DNA of 64,000 nucleotides from an uncultured Eubacterium sp. Its GTDB lineage: Bacteria > Bacillota > Clostridia > Peptostreptococcales > Anaerovoracaceae. The DNA lies in the NCBI GenBank assembly GCA_937966095.1, contig CALCKF010000042.1, forward strand, positions 1 to 64,000. The letters are read 5' to 3'. Shown here one piece after another: positions 1 through 8,068 of the stretch. The notes beneath the pieces are model-generated. The model worked only from the letters and a program-made list of their open reading frames with translations. It was not told the origin of the DNA and did no database searches. The position numbers were made by a program, and so were the translations under genes. Within the stretch, counting starts at the first letter, position 1, and every line of letters begins with the position of its first letter.

Positions 1-739
1 GTATCATCCTCAGGATGTTTTCTGATGTCGAAAGCTCAGGTATAGGATTATGAAGATGAAGACTCATATTATCATAAAAGGAGCTTTTTGCCTGGTATGC
101 ATATGCTATCAGGGCAGGGAAATATCCTATCAGATTTATTGACTGCCTAAGAACGTTGGGTACAGATGTATCATCAGGATTGTTGTCGTAACAGTATAGA
201 GCCAGTACACTCCTTGCCAGTTTATTCATTATATTATTAGATGGAGCAGTGAGAATCATGTCGCGTGCAAATCCGACCGGCAGTTCACGCTTTGAGCCAA
301 GAAGCTTTTGAAATGATGCAAGTTCATTTTTGCTGGGAAGAAATCCGAAAATAAGCAAGAAAGTTATTTCCTCAAAACCGAATCTGTCTTCACTTATACA
401 ATTTTGCACAAGATCTTCTATGCTGTAGCCTCTATAGTAAAGCTTTCCCTCCATAGGTATCTTGTTGCCCGAGGAGTCGGTTTCATATCCTCGTACGTCT
501 CCGATTTTCGTAAGGCCGACTACTACTCCCGTACCATTGGAATTCCTCAGTCCCCTTTTTACATTGTTTTTTATATACAAATCAGGATCTATTTTATCAT
601 TTTTTTCTATCAGTTTTGCGCTGTTGTTCAAAAAATCCTGCTCTATAGTAGCCTTTACAGTATTTTTGATCTCCTCTTTAAAGGCACTTTTAACGGTCTT
701 TTTTATGTCCTTACGTCTGCTTCTCTTTAGATGTAACAT
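1..739 (-). CDS. gltA: Citrate synthase, N-terminal part (runs off the window)
   Basis: Condenses acetyl-CoA and oxaloacetate to citrate in the cytoplasm. About 246 residues are visible, reading from ATG at 739 towards base 1 with no stop, so the C-terminal catalytic part lies outside the window. After a charged N-terminal extension the protein has the family stretch GTGVVVGLTKIGDVRGYE, then the citrate synthase hallmark LYYRGYSIEDL, then the helical FEEITFLLIFGFLP segment. The start is fixed by a strong AGGAGG-type ribosome site just upstream, and a sigma-A promoter lies at 775-803. The long N-terminal extension is typical of clostridial GltA. With pyruvate carboxylase elsewhere in the window, it suggests an oxidative or partial TCA branch towards glutamate (inference). 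The family call is confident. Confidence 0.9.
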   Translation of the reverse strand, partial: MLHLKRSRRKDIKKTVKSAFKEEIKNTVKATIEQDFLNNSAKLIEKNDKIDPDLYIKNNVKRGLRNSNGTGVVVGLTKIGDVRGYETDSSGNKIPMEGKLYYRGYSIEDLVQNCISEDRFGFEEITFLLIFGFLPSKNELASFQKLLGSKRELPVGFARDMILTAPSNNIMNKLARSVLALYCYDNNPDDTSVPNVLRQSINLIGYFPALIAYAYQAKSSFYDNMSLHLHNPIPELSTSENILRMI

Positions 740-774
740 GAAAGCCCTCCTTTTAGTAGATTGCTGTGAAATAC

Positions 775-803
775 AGTATACCATATCATCGTGCTAAAGT
801 AAA
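775..803 (-). promoter_or_regulatory. Sigma-A promoter of the citrate synthase gene
   Basis: Read on the minus strand, TTTACT (803-798) is followed after exactly 17 bp by TATACT (780-775). A TG one base before the -10 box makes it an extended -10. It sits about 40 bp upstream of the gltA start and immediately after the hairpin that may end arcD transcription. Confidence 0.55.
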
Positions 804-831
804 ACATATTCATTTGCCGGGGGGAATATGT
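801..831 (-). terminator. Hairpin between arcD and gltA, possible terminator
   Basis: Eight-base arms ACATATTC (804-811) and GAATATGT (824-831) form a perfect inverted repeat with a GC-rich loop. On the minus strand the 3' arm runs into a short TTTT. It lies 60 bp past the arcD stop, so it may end arcD transcription. The U-tract is short and overlaps the gltA -35 box, so confidence is modest. Confidence 0.4.
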
Positions 832-890
832 CGCTGCTTTACAGCAAATAAATAGCAAATGGAAATTAAAAGGGCACAGGATAGTTGCAG

Positions 891-2333
891 CTAAAACGGA
901 TCTATCACTCCTATAGCAAGAAGTACGGCAGATATCAGTGCCAGCACTACAAGAATTACTGCGATATTTCTTTCATAAGGTTTGAAAGCGTATAGATTCT
1001 TTTCTTTTCTGCCTCTTATATAAACAAGTATACCGGGAGCATAAAGTATGCTGGTTATCAGAAATTGAACTATTCCGGCGGAAATTATCATCCAGAGACC
1101 ATATAGACTTCCAATCAATGCAAATACTCTCTCTCTGACAAGACCTGCGGATGAAAGGTCATCAAGCCCGCTTCCGGATGAAGTTATTTTTGCATAGTAA
1201 AGGGCGCTAAGGAGATATGGAAGCATTATCATTGATGAACCTATTGTATAGAATGCCATATATGACGATTCGTTAAGCAGTACTATGAGCAGGAAGATCT
1301 GTATCAGTATATTGGTTATCAGAAGTGCAAAAGAAGGGGAGTCATATTTATTGCTTCTGGCAAAGGCACTAGTGAAAACTCCCTGCTTGGCAGCTTCATA
1401 AGGACATTCAGCTGCTATTATTGTCCACCCAAGAAGAGCTCCTGTTATAGAGATTATCACACCTATATTGACTATCTTTGCACCTAATGGACCAATGGCA
1501 AGCTCCAGAAGATTTGCCATCTGCGGATGATCAAGCTGAGCTAGGTCCTCTGTTTTAAGTATTCCCATGCTCAATATGGCGACTATGACATAAAGGGCTA
1601 GGATGCATATAAATCCTGTAAGGGAAGCTCGTCCGACGTCGCTGGATCTACGGGCTCTGGCAGAAAGCACTACAGCTCCCTCAACGCCTATAAATGCCCA
1701 TACGGTAGATGAAGTAGTGGACATTATCTGAGAGCCTATAGACATAGTTCCATCTCCCCAAAAATTGGAAAGAAAGATATCAAGGTCAAATTTTGCGGTA
1801 AGAGGTACAGCTGCTATAAAGACAAATATCGGTATAAGCTTGCATATGGTCACCAGAGTGTTTATAAGAGTAGCCTGTTTCACACCCTTTAGAACGAGAG
1901 CGACCAGAAGCCATACGAATATGGAACCGGCCATGATGGACACAAAATTATTACCTTTTCCGAATACGGGGAAAAAATACCCCAGTGCACCGAAAAGTAG
2001 AGTTATATATGACACATTGGAAATCAGAGCGCTCATCCAGTAGCCCCATGCTGAATTGAATCCGACGAATTCTCCGAAGCCTTCTTTGGCATAGCTGTAT
2101 ATACCGTTGGTAAGATCAGGTCTGTGTTTATTTAATCCAAAAAAGGACATCATAAGAGCATACATGCCTATACCGCATATTGCCCAGCCTATCAGCACAC
2201 TTCCGGTATGCGCCCCGTTGGAAGCCATATCACCGGCTATGGTGAATATACCGGCTCCGATTGTCGAACCTATGATCATCGCTGTGAGTCCTCCGAAACC
2301 GAGCCGGTTTTTTTCAGTCTGACGATTTTCCAT
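891..2333 (-). CDS. arcD: Arginine/ornithine antiporter, APC family (ArcD-like)
   Basis: Integral membrane antiporter of the basic amino acid/polyamine (APA) branch of the APC superfamily. It probably exchanges arginine for ornithine, or a related basic amino acid pair. The protein is 480 residues with about 12-13 hydrophobic helices. It opens with the APC signature GGLTAMIIGSTIGAGIFTIA and has the internal STVWAFIGVEGAVVLSARA segment typical of this branch. The chosen start (ATG at 2333, MENRQTEKN) has an AAGGAG site at the right distance; an in-frame ATG at 2381 has none. It lies 56 bp downstream of a Crp/Fnr-family gene in the same orientation, the arrangement known for ArcR and arginine deiminase genes. 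No arcABC enzyme genes are in the window, so the substrate is inferred from family only. Confidence 0.8.
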   Translation of the reverse strand: MENRQTEKNRLGFGGLTAMIIGSTIGAGIFTIAGDMASNGAHTGSVLIGWAICGIGMYALMMSFFGLNKHRPDLTNGIYSYAKEGFGEFVGFNSAWGYWMSALISNVSYITLLFGALGYFFPVFGKGNNFVSIMAGSIFVWLLVALVLKGVKQATLINTLVTICKLIPIFVFIAAVPLTAKFDLDIFLSNFWGDGTMSIGSQIMSTTSSTVWAFIGVEGAVVLSARARRSSDVGRASLTGFICILALYVIVAILSMGILKTEDLAQLDHPQMANLLELAIGPLGAKIVNIGVIISITGALLGWTIIAAECPYEAAKQGVFTSAFARSNKYDSPSFALLITNILIQIFLLIVLLNESSYMAFYTIGSSMIMLPYLLSALYYAKITSSGSGLDDLSSAGLVRERVFALIGSLYGLWMIISAGIVQFLITSILYAPGILVYIRGRKEKNLYAFKPYERNIAVILVVLALISAVLLAIGVIDPF

Positions 2334-2389
2334 AAACAACTCCTTATAAAATGTTATAAGGAGAGTATTCCCCGAAAACATTCAAAAAA

Positions 2390-3052
2390 TTATAAAAGAA
2401 GTTTAAAGGAGTTTTTTCTGTAGTCTATTATACCGTCATGTTTCATAGCCGAAAGCTCTCTTGAAAGAGCGCTTCTGTCCACGCATAGGTAATTTGCGAG
2501 TTCTGATCTTCCCATGTCGACAGTGAACTCTCTGCAGCCTTGGACACGACTTTGGATCGAGAGAAACAGAAGTATTTTTTTTCTCAATGATTTCTGAGAT
2601 ATTATTTCCAGTTTTTCCATGAGAAGTTTGTTCTTTTCAGATATCAAAAGCACCATGTTTTCTATGACGCGGTGATGGAACACGCAGGCAGTAGTGCATG
2701 TATGCATTATTCTGTGGAACGGTATCAGAAGGACGTCGGTTTCTCTGGCGGCGCAGAAGGTGACTGAGGAAACAGGATTTTCTGAGCTGGCAAAGGTCTC
2801 TCCGAATATCTGTGAGTCTTTTATTACGGCAAGCAGTGTTTCGTTTCCCCATATATCTTCTTTTATCATATATACTGTACCGGAAATAACTACATTTATC
2901 CATTTCACTTCATCTGATTCGATCGATATGAATTCTCCCTTCTTATATTTCCTTATCTGAATGCCTATACATGATATCAAACATTTTAGGTCATCTTTGC
3001 TTATCCCTTGAAAAATGCCTGATTTTTTTATTTCGTTTATATCATAAATCAT
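2390..3052 (-). CDS. Crp/Fnr-family transcriptional regulator (ArcR-like position)
   Basis: Cytoplasmic DNA-binding regulator of 220 residues. Residues about 10-120 form a cyclic-nucleotide-binding-type beta roll (KKGEFISIESDEVKWINVVISGTV and the IFGETFASSENPVS region). Residues about 150-215 form a winged helix with the recognition stretch MGRSELANYLCVDRSALSREL, the usual Crp/Fnr HTH_Crp pattern. There is no N-terminal Fnr-type cysteine cluster, so an iron-sulfur sensor is unlikely; the effector is unknown. It is probably co-transcribed with arcD downstream. Its promoter overlaps a palindrome (3091-3106), so autoregulation is likely. It is divergent from the flavoprotein gene at 3163. GAGG precedes the start. 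Confidence 0.85.
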   Translation of the reverse strand: MIYDINEIKKSGIFQGISKDDLKCLISCIGIQIRKYKKGEFISIESDEVKWINVVISGTVYMIKEDIWGNETLLAVIKDSQIFGETFASSENPVSSVTFCAARETDVLLIPFHRIMHTCTTACVFHHRVIENMVLLISEKNKLLMEKLEIISQKSLRKKILLFLSIQSRVQGCREFTVDMGRSELANYLCVDRSALSRELSAMKHDGIIDYRKNSFKLLL

Positions 3053-3069
3053 ATCTTCACCTCGGATAA

Positions 3070-3098
3070 ATTATATAATATTTTTAAATGTGTTGCAA
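3070..3098 (-). promoter_or_regulatory. Sigma-A promoter of the Crp/Fnr regulator gene
   Basis: On the minus strand, TTGCAA (3098-3093) and a perfect TATAAT (3075-3070) are separated by exactly 17 bp. The -35 hexamer lies inside the palindrome TGTTGC-AATC-GCAACA, so a protein bound there would block or modulate this promoter. Confidence 0.65.
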
Positions 3099-3114
3099 TC
3101 GCAACATTTGTTGC
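3091..3114. promoter_or_regulatory. Overlapping palindromes, candidate Crp/Fnr operator
   Basis: TGTTGC (3091-3096), GCAACA (3101-3106) and TGTTGC (3109-3114) form two overlapping dyads, with spacers of 4 and 2 bases. They sit in the divergent control region between the regulator and the nim-like gene. The first dyad covers the regulator's -35 box. It is also centred about 41 bp upstream of the likely start point set by a TAAAAT box at 3128-3133, which has no good -35 of its own. That geometry would suit repression of the regulator and class II-type activation of the divergent gene (inference). Confidence 0.55.
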
Positions 3115-3162
3115 CCGCAGCAGATGATAAAATCAAATAACAGTATTAAGGAGGAAAAGATA

Positions 3163-3651
3163 ATGAATAGAGAAATGTATAAAAAAGAAAGACAGCTCTC
3201 AGATGATATGGCAAAGGAATTATTTGCAAAGGGAAATCATGGTACACTTGCAGTCAATGGTGATGACGGATATCCGTATGCGGTACCTGTTAATTATGTA
3301 TATAAAAATGAAAGCATATACATACATTCTGCAAAATACGGATATAAGATAGATGCTGTGAAACGTGACAGCAGAGTATGTTTTTCCGTAATTCTCAATT
3401 CCGCAGTAAAGCAGGATAAATTTACGGCAGCCTACCAGAGCGTTGTGGCGTTTGGAAGGATATCATTTGTAGAAGATGAGACAGAAAAGAGAAATATACT
3501 GGAGGAATTCATATATAAAATGTCACCTGACTTCATAGAAGGCGGAATGAAATTTGTAAACGGTGCCATAGGCAAGACAGCTCTTCTTAAAATAGAAGTA
3601 GAAGAAATCAAGGGAAAGCAGAATCTGGCTGATACATTTGATGTTAAGTAA
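3163..3651 (+). CDS. Pyridoxamine 5'-phosphate oxidase-family flavoprotein (Nim-like)
   Basis: A 162-residue split-barrel FMN-binding protein related to NimA nitroimidazole reductases. It starts MNREMYKKERQLSDDMAKELF and has the family core HGTLAVNGDDGYPYAVPVNYVY, then IYIHSAKYGYKIDAV and VCFSVILNSAV, which form the flavin-binding barrel. The start at 3163 is chosen over an in-frame ATG at 3088 because TAAGGAGG lies directly upstream and the extra residues fall in the operator region. It is divergent from the Crp/Fnr gene and probably controlled by it. The substrate is unknown; members reduce nitro compounds or act on unknown flavin substrates. Confidence 0.8.
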   Translation: MNREMYKKERQLSDDMAKELFAKGNHGTLAVNGDDGYPYAVPVNYVYKNESIYIHSAKYGYKIDAVKRDSRVCFSVILNSAVKQDKFTAAYQSVVAFGRISFVEDETEKRNILEEFIYKMSPDFIEGGMKFVNGAIGKTALLKIEVEEIKGKQNLADTFDVK

Positions 3652-3691
3652 CATTTGATCAATAACTATATACTGAATTTAAATACTGACA

Positions 3692-3737
3692 AAATATCGT
3701 GAGTGTCGGACATGCGACATTATCGCGATATTTTTTT
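3692..3737 (+). terminator. Hairpin with T-run after the Nim-like gene (single-copy TATCG unit)
   Basis: AAATATCG (3692-3699) pairs with CGATATTT (3726-3733), followed by a run of T. An inner TGTCG/CGACA pair extends the fold. It looks like an intrinsic terminator for the gene ending at 3651. The core TATCG ... CGATA of 36 bp is also a single copy of the repeat found as arrays near 37.4 and 57.4 kb. Confidence 0.6.
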
Positions 3738-3780
3738 GAGAAAAACATATTTATATGAGACTGGATTTGATTATGTGTTC

Positions 3781-3837
3781 GATGTCGAATTTTGTCGAAC
3801 AAAAGAACTTTTGATATGCATTTCAATATAGTATAAT
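3781..3837 (+). promoter_or_regulatory. Spo0A-like boxes and promoter of the surface-protein gene
   Basis: TTTGTCGAA at 3791-3799 matches the Spo0A box consensus TTTGTCRAA exactly. A second, weaker copy, GATGTCGAA, ends at 3789. A TATAAT box lies at 3832-3837 with a poor -35 (TTTTGA, 3809-3814, 17-bp spacing), placing the perfect box about 50 bp upstream of the expected start. This fits a Spo0A~P-activated promoter (inference). Confidence 0.5.
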
Positions 3838-3883
3838 TCAGTTAAGCATATGGAAAAAAATGGAAAAAAAGGGGGCGAGGAAA

Positions 3884-6091
3884 ATGAGAAGAAGAGCTAA
3901 AAAACGGACTGCTGTTAAAATCATCATTATAACGATAATACTGGCAGCAGCTGCAGCAGGCATCTCGGTTGCCGTTTCAGAATCTGAAGCGGCAACCGAG
4001 AAAGCGGTGTCTGACAGAACATGGAGTGATGTTGAAAGCGTGATAAAGAAAAAACTTGGTGAAGGATACAGTGAAGCAGGACTTTGTACCGGATATCTTT
4101 ACTGGTGTCTGAAAAATGCATACGGGGTTGACTGGGGGAGCAATTCTACAGTTGGAAATCTTGAGAAGAAGTTGACAGATCATGGAATAACAAAGGTGGC
4201 GGAAGGGACAGACGGCAAAATAACGTCAAATATGAGGCCGGGGGATATAGTGATATTTCTTAATGGTGGCAGCGGTACTCATTGCGCAGTTCTGGGAGAC
4301 GGAGGAAAGCTGTATCATGCCCGCTCTTCTGCAGGAGTCTCCTGCGGGCCTACTCTGGAGAAGTGGATGGATCTTCCTGACCGATCAAAAAATTGTGACA
4401 GTTACAGAGTCTACAGGGGGTTATCACAGGAGATAGATATAAGAATAACTGTAAAAAAGTGCAGCGCAGATGAGAGGATTACTGAAGATAATCCATGTTA
4501 TTCCCTGGAAGGAGCACGATATGAGGCAGTATGCGGCGGAAAATCTGTCAGCCTGGTTACAGATGAAAAAGGTGTGGCGTCGGGAGTATTGAAGGGTGTG
4601 ACAAGAAGTGAGGCGGATAAAGTGGAGATAAAAGAGACAGAGGCCTCTCACGGTTATGCTGAAGATACGGGACTATATGTAAAGGACGGGTCCAACGGAA
4701 GTGTAGAGATAACATCTTACGAACCTCCGGTCAGGAATCCGGTTGAGACGGTTCTGATCAAGAAAGACAGAGAAACCGGCAAATATGAAAACGGAGCATA
4801 CATACCTCAAAAAGGGGGAAGACTCGGAGGTGCAGTATTCAAAGTGGATTTTTTCGGGGAAGAGACTTGTGATGAAGCACTGAGGACATGGTATTTCGAG
4901 ACTGATGACAGTGGTTTCATAAAGTGGGATGAAGATTATTTTGCTGCAGGATATCAGCAGTCGGAACTGTTTTATGAGCAGGGTGATCACGACCAGGTGA
5001 TCCTGCCCCTGGGAACTGTCAGGATAGAGGAGGTGTTATCGCCGGAAGGATATATTACCGATGATAATGTTTATATATGCAATGTTGTTCAAAATGGCGA
5101 AGGAATAATTACAGACACATATTGTCCGCCTGAAATATCGGAACAGATAAAACGTGGAGACCTGTCATTACGTAAAACAGATGAGCTTACGCAGGAAAGC
5201 ATGGCAGGCGTGCCTTTCAGGATAACATCTCTTCAGGAAGACGGGAAGTCATCTGATCAGGGAGAAAGCCATATAGTAGTAACTGATGTCAACGGATATG
5301 CATCAACGGCAGATTCCTTCAACAGACATTCACATATGACAAATTTCAATGATAAGGTATGGGATGGAAGTGAGGAGGGTATGGATCCCGATCCTTCTGC
5401 AGGTATATGGTTTGGGGATCCGGATATGGTGAACGATGATTTGGGAGCGCTGCCATATGGAAGGTATATCGTAGATGAATTGCCGTGTGATGCTAACGAG
5501 GGATATACGCTCGTTAAAGGAATAGAGATCATGGTCACCAGAGACGATCATGTGATAGAACTGGGAAACGTTATCAACAAAAAGGTCAAGGTCAGAACAG
5601 AGGCTCAGAACAAGAGGAACGGAGGCAGTACTGCCGAAGCTGATGGTATGGTGACTATAATTGATGAAATATATTATGATGGTCTTACAGCAGGAGAATG
5701 CTACGAAGTGAGAGGAGTATTGATGGACAAGGATACCGGGGAACCTGCGAAGACTGAAAAAGGGCAGATCATTTCATACAGCGAATTTATTCCGGAAAAC
5801 AGCCGAGGCAGAATTATTATGGAGTTCACATTCGATGCGTCTTCTATGGAAGGCAAGGAGCTTGTTGCCTTTGAGGAGATATCATTGAATGAACGTATAA
5901 TAGCACATCACAGAGATATAGGTGCAGATGAGCAGACTGTTAAGATAATGCCGAAACCGGATACTGAGGCAGAGCCGCCAGTACGTACGGGAGATGATGC
6001 GGCAGAGGTGGTCTTGCCGGCATTGCTGATTATGACATTTGCTTCTGTTTTAGCTGTATATACCATAACAAAGCGAAAGAAGACAAGATAA
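3884..6091 (+). CDS. Secreted surface protein: NlpC/P60-like domain plus VaFE ester-bond domain
   Basis: A 735-residue exported protein. Residues 1-36 are a basic, then hydrophobic signal segment ending near SEAA. Residues about 45-185 resemble an NlpC/P60-like amidase: Cys68 in LCTGYLYWC, His133 in GTHCAVLGDGG and His145 in KLYHAR would be the triad, so cleavage of peptidoglycan stem peptides or peptides is likely. The middle contains SpaA/prealbumin-like folds (SLRKTDELTQESMAGVPFRI). Residues about 575-690 form a VaFE repeat with the ELVAFEE motif, a family that forms Thr-Gln ester crosslinks. The last 37 residues are PVRTGD, a hydrophobic stretch and KRKKTR: a sortase signal with a non-standard motif. 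The start at 3884 is preferred over 3860 because GGGGGCGAGG precedes it. No sortase gene is in the window. Confidence 0.75.
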   Translation: MRRRAKKRTAVKIIIITIILAAAAAGISVAVSESEAATEKAVSDRTWSDVESVIKKKLGEGYSEAGLCTGYLYWCLKNAYGVDWGSNSTVGNLEKKLTDHGITKVAEGTDGKITSNMRPGDIVIFLNGGSGTHCAVLGDGGKLYHARSSAGVSCGPTLEKWMDLPDRSKNCDSYRVYRGLSQEIDIRITVKKCSADERITEDNPCYSLEGARYEAVCGGKSVSLVTDEKGVASGVLKGVTRSEADKVEIKETEASHGYAEDTGLYVKDGSNGSVEITSYEPPVRNPVETVLIKKDRETGKYENGAYIPQKGGRLGGAVFKVDFFGEETCDEALRTWYFETDDSGFIKWDEDYFAAGYQQSELFYEQGDHDQVILPLGTVRIEEVLSPEGYITDDNVYICNVVQNGEGIITDTYCPPEISEQIKRGDLSLRKTDELTQESMAGVPFRITSLQEDGKSSDQGESHIVVTDVNGYASTADSFNRHSHMTNFNDKVWDGSEEGMDPDPSAGIWFGDPDMVNDDLGALPYGRYIVDELPCDANEGYTLVKGIEIMVTRDDHVIELGNVINKKVKVRTEAQNKRNGGSTAEADGMVTIIDEIYYDGLTAGECYEVRGVLMDKDTGEPAKTEKGQIISYSEFIPENSRGRIIMEFTFDASSMEGKELVAFEEISLNERIIAHHRDIGADEQTVKIMPKPDTEAEPPVRTGDDAAEVVLPALLIMTFASVLAVYTITKRKKTR

Positions 6092-6104
6092 GACCGGATA
6101 AAAA

Positions 6105-6130
6105 CAACACGCCTGAAATAAGGCGTGTTG
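6105..6130 (-). terminator. Intrinsic terminator, mainly for the SSS transporter gene
   Basis: A perfect 10-bp stem CAACACGCCT/AGGCGTGTTG with a 6-base loop lies between two convergent genes. On the minus strand it is followed by TTTTTAT, so it mainly ends transcription of the gene at 6162-7706. On the plus strand there is no U-run. Confidence 0.8.
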
Positions 6131-6161
6131 CAATATTACTGCGGAAGTATCTTCACATAGC

Positions 6162-7706
6162 CTATTCTTCATCTCCAAGAGAGAATTTTGCATGTACTTT
6201 CACTTCTCTTTCATAGCATGCAAAGCAGTCGTTGATGAGTGAATCATCAGGTTTAGGTGTGATAAGGCTTATCACAGGAACTATTATAAGGCCTGAAATC
6301 ATGGCAAAAGCACCTGCATTTATAGGAGACTGCAGTATAACTGGGAAAGAGTCTCTGAAAAGCATGTTAAGTATCATGATGCCGGATCCCCATATATAGC
6401 TGCACCAGCAGGAAAGTTTTGTGGTGCGTTTCCAGTAAAGTCCGTAGAGAAGAGGGGCAAGAAATGCTCCGGCCAGAGCTCCCCATGAAACCCCCATTAG
6501 CTGTGCTATAAATGTTACATTGCTCTTGTATTGTATTACTGCTATAACAACGGAGATCGCGATGAATATGACGATCAGTATTCTGATTACCATCACTTGG
6601 GATCTTTCATCCATATTTCTGATGAAATTATCTTTGAGAAAATCTATCGTAAGGGTAGAACTCGATGCTATCACAAGAGATGACAATGTCGACATGGATG
6701 CTGACAACACCAGCAGGACTACAAGACCTACGAGTATATCGGGAAGGTTGGAGATCATAGTGGGTATGATGGAATCAAAACCATCGGCATCTATATTTAT
6801 CTGATCGGAAAAAAGCCTTCCGAATCCTCCGAGAAAATAGCATCCTCCGGCGACGATAAGCGCAAACATGGTAGATATTATCGTTCCTTTATGTATGGAT
6901 TTTTCGCTTTCTATGGCATAGAATTTCTGTACCATCTGAGGCAGACCCCATGTTCCGAGTGATGTAAGTATGATGACTCCCAGAAGGTTAAGAGGATCCG
7001 GTCCGAAGAATGAATTGAAAACACCGGGTACGGAAGAAACCGACGTGTCTTTTACGGCTGCAAGACCGCCCAGAGATTCTATGAATCCTCCTTTGCTCTC
7101 CAGGACTGCGGCGATTACAATAATGATACCGAACAGCATTATTATACCCTGTATGAAATCGTTTATGGCAGTGGCCATGTATCCTCCGGCGATAACATAT
7201 ATGCCGGTAAGTACAGCCATTATTATTATACATACTGTATAATCTATATCGAAAGCCATGCCGAACAGCCTTGAAAGGCCGTTGTATAATGACGCAGTAT
7301 ATGGAATGAGAAAAATGAAGATTATGACAGATGCTCCAATCTTAAGCGTTTTGCTGTCGAACCTTCTTCCGAAAAATTCCGGCATGGTTGCGGAATCAAG
7401 ATGCTGTGACATTATACGGGTTCTGCGACCCAGTATAACCCAGGCAAGAAGAGAGCCTATCAGAGCGTTGCCGATACCTATCCATGTAGATGCGATACCG
7501 TATTTCCAGCCAAACTGCCCGGCATATCCGATAAATATCACTGCGGAAAAATAAGATGTACCGTAAGCAAAAGCCGTCAGCCATGGACCTACCGAACGAC
7601 CTCCCAAAACGAATCCGCTGACGTCTGTGGCGTGTTTTCTGCAGTATATTCCTATGGCTACCATTACAGCAAAAAATATACCGAGAAGCAAGAGTTTTAC
7701 AAACAT
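6162..7706 (-). CDS. Sodium:solute symporter (SSS family), T-box controlled, probably for tyrosine
   Basis: A 514-residue integral membrane symporter with about 13 helices. It carries the SSS signature features VSGFVLGGRSVGPWLTAFAYG near the N-terminus and the long GGYMATAINDFIQGIIMLFG segment, as in PutP-like sodium/proline carriers. It is a single gene behind a T-box leader (7746-8024), so it is expressed when a particular tRNA is uncharged. The specifier reads UAC, so the likely solute is tyrosine or a precursor. That assignment is inferred from the leader, not from the protein. The start follows AAAGGACGTG; it ends just before a strong terminator. Confidence 0.8.
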   Translation of the reverse strand: MFVKLLLLGIFFAVMVAIGIYCRKHATDVSGFVLGGRSVGPWLTAFAYGTSYFSAVIFIGYAGQFGWKYGIASTWIGIGNALIGSLLAWVILGRRTRIMSQHLDSATMPEFFGRRFDSKTLKIGASVIIFIFLIPYTASLYNGLSRLFGMAFDIDYTVCIIIMAVLTGIYVIAGGYMATAINDFIQGIIMLFGIIIVIAAVLESKGGFIESLGGLAAVKDTSVSSVPGVFNSFFGPDPLNLLGVIILTSLGTWGLPQMVQKFYAIESEKSIHKGTIISTMFALIVAGGCYFLGGFGRLFSDQINIDADGFDSIIPTMISNLPDILVGLVVLLVLSASMSTLSSLVIASSSTLTIDFLKDNFIRNMDERSQVMVIRILIVIFIAISVVIAVIQYKSNVTFIAQLMGVSWGALAGAFLAPLLYGLYWKRTTKLSCWCSYIWGSGIMILNMLFRDSFPVILQSPINAGAFAMISGLIIVPVISLITPKPDDSLINDCFACYEREVKVHAKFSLGDEE

Positions 7707-7743
7707 TGTTTTTCACGTCCTTTCTATTTTTTGAAGGACAGAA

Positions 7744-7782
7744 TTAAAAAACTGCCCTCCGAACTATGTTCAGAGGGCAGTT
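7744..7782 (-). terminator. T-box attenuator terminator
   Basis: A perfect 10-bp stem, AACTGCCCTC (7750-7759) with GAGGGCAGTT (7773-7782), is followed on the minus strand by TTTTTTAATT. It overlaps the antiterminator partner of the T-box sequence, as expected for transcription attenuation. Confidence 0.85.
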
Positions 7783-8024
7783 GATACCGCGTTACCACCT
7801 CTGTTCACCACAGCTTCACAACTGTAGCCTCATCGAGTTTCAGACAAAACTCGCTCACTGTTACGGGTGAACCCGTTCCGACCTAATTGGCAGGTCTGTA
7901 AAGACTTGCTGTTCAGCGGACTGCTCCTGGAATGTATTCGGTCAGTTTACCTCCTGCGCCTCTCACCGCCCGGCAGCTCTCTGTAGGTTTCAAAAGACTT
8001 ACTGGTTTCCTGTCATCGCATTTG
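7746..8024 (-). promoter_or_regulatory. T-box riboswitch leader with UAC (Tyr) specifier
   Basis: Read on the minus strand this is a full T-box leader. Stem I includes the AGTAAG motif, and its specifier loop reads GAA-UAC-A. The specifier (7936-7934) is placed by GGAA/UUCC pairing below it and GUC/GAC above. The T-box sequence GGTGGTAACGCGG covers 7799-7787. The antitermination bulge is followed by the terminator stem AACTGCCCTC/GAGGGCAGTT (7750-7782) and a T-run. Uncharged tRNA with a matching anticodon would stabilise the antiterminator. UAC assigns tyrosine. Confidence 0.85.
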
Positions 8025-8030
8025 TGTGAT

Positions 8031-8059
8031 ATTATGTCACGAAACATTATATATGTCAA
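8031..8059 (-). promoter_or_regulatory. Sigma-A promoter of the T-box/SSS transcript
   Basis: On the minus strand, consensus TTGACA (8059-8054), a 17-bp spacer and CATAAT (8036-8031). It lies just after the stop of the UPF0210 gene, so the transporter is its own transcription unit. Confidence 0.75.
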
Positions 8060-8068
8060 GTATAAAAA

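Noticed and set aside
404..797. Two plus-strand ORFs near the left edge
   Set aside because: They are antisense to the citrate synthase gene, whose protein is unmistakable.
3777..3800. LexA/SOS box reading of GTTCGA ... TCGAAC
   Set aside because: The arms are in the reverse order of the Gram-positive LexA site (CGAAC ... GTTCG) and too far apart; the Spo0A box fits better.
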